64,000 nucleotides of DNA from Pezicula radicicola (lineage: Eukaryota; Ascomycota; Leotiomycetes; Helotiales; Dermateaceae). The stretch is from assembly GCA_003008705.1 (NCBI GenBank), contig PDUO01000034.1, positions 124,001 through 188,000 of the forward strand. Direction: 5' to 3'. Below are positions 61,233 to 64,000 of the stretch, in pieces. The position numbers and the translations under genes are program-made. How positions within the stretch are numbered: position 1 is the first letter of the stretch; each line of letters begins with the position of its first letter. The notes below the pieces were generated by a model. That model made no database searches. It saw only the letters and a list, made by a program, of their open reading frames with translations, and was not told the origin of the DNA.

Positions 61233-62909
61233 TTACATAGATGTAGCTCTAAGTCGCTTGACTCTCGGACCTCCATCTTTCTTGTCCGCGGAATTAGCAG
61301 AAGTAAAAGCAGATTCGCGATCTTTAATGTTGAGGTTCATGAGCAGGTATGCAGCTTTCTTCTCAACACCGCCTGGAACAACATCTTCCATCTCCATCTC
61401 CTTATCATTGTCATTGTCATTGCTCGTATTCATATCAGCGTCAACACTTGCCTTGTCGTCAGTAATACTGGCTGTAGTACTCTCTTCTCCCTCGTACTCA
61501 GCTTCATCATCAGCATCGACCTCATCAGCACGTCGCTTCGCCTGGCGCCAAGTCCCTATCGTAGAGCCCATTGCGTTCATATCGTTGATGCCTGTTGAGC
61601 GTGGGATTGCAGAGAGTAGCGGGTTAGGGCCCGGCGTTTGATGGGCATGGATGGGTGAGATGTTGAAGTTGAGTGAGGAGTTGGCACTGTGCGAGATGGC
61701 GTTATGGTGTCTGTAGCTCTGCTGGTGCATCAATGTTGGGCTGGGTGTGGATGGCGTAAAATAGCCTTCACCGCTGGTTTCACTACCTGCTCGATCGAGG
61801 TCCGTATCACTTGTAGGACTATCGCTAGCAAAAGCTCTCTTGAGTCGTAGACGCTTACTGAGATGCATATCTGGGGTATGGCGCATGTTTGGTAGCGGAC
61901 TTCGCTCATAGACTCGTTGTTGGGGAGAGTAGCTGTCTCGACTACTGGAGGATTTCCCAGAAGGTATGTACGAGCTGTACTGCTGGCGGAAGCGTTCTGC
62001 TTGTGCGGTAGCATCGATAATTAGAGATGAGTCTATGATCATTCGGCCGTGTTCGGGGGCTTCGGGAGGGACACATTGGGAGGGGAACTTTGGGCCGAAG
62101 ATGGGGATGAGTGCTCCAGCGATGCGAGCACAGAAAGTCGTGCAGACTGCGAGGGCGCAGCTGTATGGCATCCAATAGCCTGTATGAGAGTTAGAGTATG
62201 CATCATAAATAATGCAGCGTGGTTTGGAGATATACCTTGAGCGACAAGTGCTCCGCCAGTAATGCTGTGAGTGATCTCTTTCAGACCAGGATTCATATTA
62301 AGCATCTTTGCTGGAGTTGTCTGTTGAAGCCTTAGTATATCATCCAAGCATATCCTGCGTAAAGAATTCCAACCTTGGAGTATTTGCAGCACTTGAAGAA
62401 GGGCGTAATTCGAACAAGCCCGATATTGTAATCCCACATCACAGTGTAGACCTTCTCGTCTCCGGGTACTTTAAATTCATATTGGAAAACTGCGAACGGA
62501 ATCAGTGAAGGATCTCCAATCATTTTCGTCATGGCGTCATACCTTCAAAGCTCTCTCGACCTGTCTTTTCTAAGAAACTCTTCTTCTCGCTGTTGTAAGG
62601 AATGTGACGAGCGTATTCCCCGATAGCTCCAATGGGTTTGACTTGAAATCTTTGCACTTCGCGAGTGCTATCCTCGTCTAAGCGGTCAAACGGCGAGTAA
62701 TTCACGTCGCCCTTGGTTTTCCCCTTCACGAAGACAGCTCCATCCTTGGTCATCTTCTGCTTGAAGATGGGGTTGGGTCTGGTCGACGGTGAAGGAGAGC
62801 CGTATGTTGAAGAAGGTGTGGTGCAGTGTGATGATGACGATGGGCTCGATGGAAGTCCAACTCGAGGCTCCTTTGGAGCAGGGTTGAGGAGGGATGCGAC
62901 CGAAAACAT
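61233..62909 (-). CDS. APSES-type transcription factor (Xbp1-like)
   Basis: Four exons from ATG 62909. The N-terminal Ser/Pro-rich part leads to a KilA-N/APSES DNA-binding domain spread over the introns: [58 protein letters not shown] and [20 protein letters not shown]. It matches the stress-related Xbp1 branch more than StuA or Mbp1, having no ankyrin repeats. The C-terminus has the basic KRLRLKRAF patch and an Asp/Asn run, and ends [10 protein letters not shown]. In yeast Xbp1 represses growth genes under stress; the role here is inferred. The ~470-residue frame is intact. Confidence 0.85.
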
Positions 62910-64000
62910 TATGGTAAGAATTGAGGGGTTTCTAATTCTGCAAGTGCGGTAAGGAATTCTTGGGTGCCGGACGGGTTTCCAGAAAGAGGAGGGTTTTGCA
63001 GGGAGTGGAGGCGCTGGTACAGTAGAGCGGTGGGCTAGTGTTTTGATGCTGGCAAACAGATTGAACTCAGGAATGGATTCGTTCTTGAACCTTTTAAGGA
63101 AATAGAAAATGGTTAGTGAGCGAGTGTTGAATGCTTCTTCGATCCTGGTAGCGGTGAAGCGTCTTCTGCAGTCAAGGATATCGAATGTCTCAACGTGTCT
63201 CTCGATAACTATCAGCGAACTCCTGCTGTGGACGCCTCTTTGTTGTCCGTGTCTTGGAATCGACCTGTGATAGATTTGCTATCCGTTTGTATGTCCACCG
63301 CCTCTTCTGAAATCGAGGCGAGACCTGGCAGAAGATGATCTAACGCAGACAGTAGAAAAAGAGTGAAGCTTGGGTGATTGACAAGCCGATTCCACAAAGG
63401 CAATGAACTCCTTAAGAAATTCTCCTGATGATGCGCCGTCAATGAATGTACAAGCTCCGAGATGACGAGGTTTTGCAACTGTCTTCAAACGATATTTAGT
63501 AGCCTTCTCTTGAGCTTCTCCGTTCCCGTGGCCGTGGCCGTCGCCATGGAGCCAGCAGGCTCATTGAGCCACCCATCGCATACGGCTTCTAGAGTTCGAG
63601 GCAAGACGTTCCACCAAAGCTCCAGCAATAGCAAATTTACCGAATTCGGAAGGAAACTAGTAGATGCAGGACAGCGTAGGGACGCCAGAGTAGAGATTTG
63701 TCGTAAGTTTGATACCATCAGATTTGGTGCTAAAGCCCGAACGGGAAGGGAGCTTGTTTGAAAGGGGCATAGGCAAAGATGGATGCATGCTATGCTTGCT
63801 GGCCAGGGGCTTTGTATTCGGCTGGCTGCATCAGTCGCAGGAGACCTACCGGCGGACCTCAGAGCCTTGCGAAGGAGGACAAAGAAATAATCATGTTTAC
63901 CACAATTATAACTTTCTAGGCAGCTTGCTTGACTCGATGCACGTGAGTAGCCAGGACAGCTAGAGACCAAGTCAGCTGCCACCACATGAAAACATCCTTT
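62910..64000. other. window end: 5' flank of the APSES gene and a possible incomplete gene
   Basis: A plus-strand frame from ATG 63548 (MEPAGSLSHPSHTASRVRG) reads 50-odd codons (FTEFGRKLVDAGQRRDARVE) into a GTAAGT donor near 63704, so it may be a first exon continuing through an AG acceptor near 63919 to beyond the window. Its antisense frames are also open, so I leave it unassigned. Confidence 0.35.

Noticed and set aside
63485..63985. 166-codon minus-strand frame near the window end
   Set aside because: It has low-quality composition and lies opposite a frame with an ATG and a donor; neither strand can be settled.

Overview
This is nuclear DNA of a filamentous ascomycete (Pezizomycotina). 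The evidence is short GT-AG introns of about 45-65 nt with CTAAC/CTAAT-like branch sites, fungus-restricted families (2EXR, DUF7025-AAA, DUF7708-NACHT, Zn2Cys6, APSES) and AT-rich, repeat-bearing intergenic DNA. Several decayed genes carry CAG-to-TAG or TGG-to-TAG stops, as expected from RIP or ordinary decay. A leotiomycete is my best guess, but it is only inference. A 5-N assembly gap lies at 54138-54142.

Layout. 1-6.2 kb is a decayed, repeat-rich stretch: a broken ORF, tRNA-Asp-derived sequences with Pol III terminators, an amidoligase pseudogene, an intact GGCT/AIG2-like gene and a MITE-like inverted repeat. 6.3-7.4 kb holds NSA2. 8.1-11.5 kb has a two-exon gene joining a Ulp1-like (apparently non-catalytic) region to a GIY-YIG-like region; it runs directly into a degenerate DIM1 copy. 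12.2-22.2 kb is accessory: a large NACHT/NLR-type gene on the minus strand, a DUF7025-AAA ATPase on the plus strand, and a 2EXR protein. 22.3-24.7 kb is AT-rich, with an 18-bp degenerate tandem repeat, a small membrane protein and an intron-containing tRNA-Gly. 24.8-31.9 kb is a catabolic-looking cluster (sugar-porter MFS, nitrilase, Zn2Cys6 regulator) in which each gene has at least one disabling lesion.

32.6-63 kb is mostly ordinary gene space: GPI8, a histidine phosphatase, a low-complexity coiled-coil protein, a type-B carboxylesterase, a second 2EXR protein, a RING protein, the mitochondrial carnitine/acylcarnitine carrier, MED4, an HHE-domain pseudogene, NCS-1, a Ser/Thr/Ala-rich coiled-coil protein, a glutathione S-transferase, the Hsp90 co-chaperone CNS1 and an APSES regulator. 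A second 18-bp repeat array lies at 56.9-57.2 kb.

The strongest candidates for something new are: (1) a tRNA-Asp gene with both a canonical anticodon-loop intron and a 56-nt GT-AG insertion, resembling a spliceosomal intron, that splits its T-stem; (2) the long intact Ulp1-like pseudoprotease/GIY-YIG gene; (3) the decayed nitrilase-transporter-regulator cluster; and (4) the shared 18-bp repeat family. Exon boundaries were set by hand from splice consensus and reading frame, so all spliced models are predictions.
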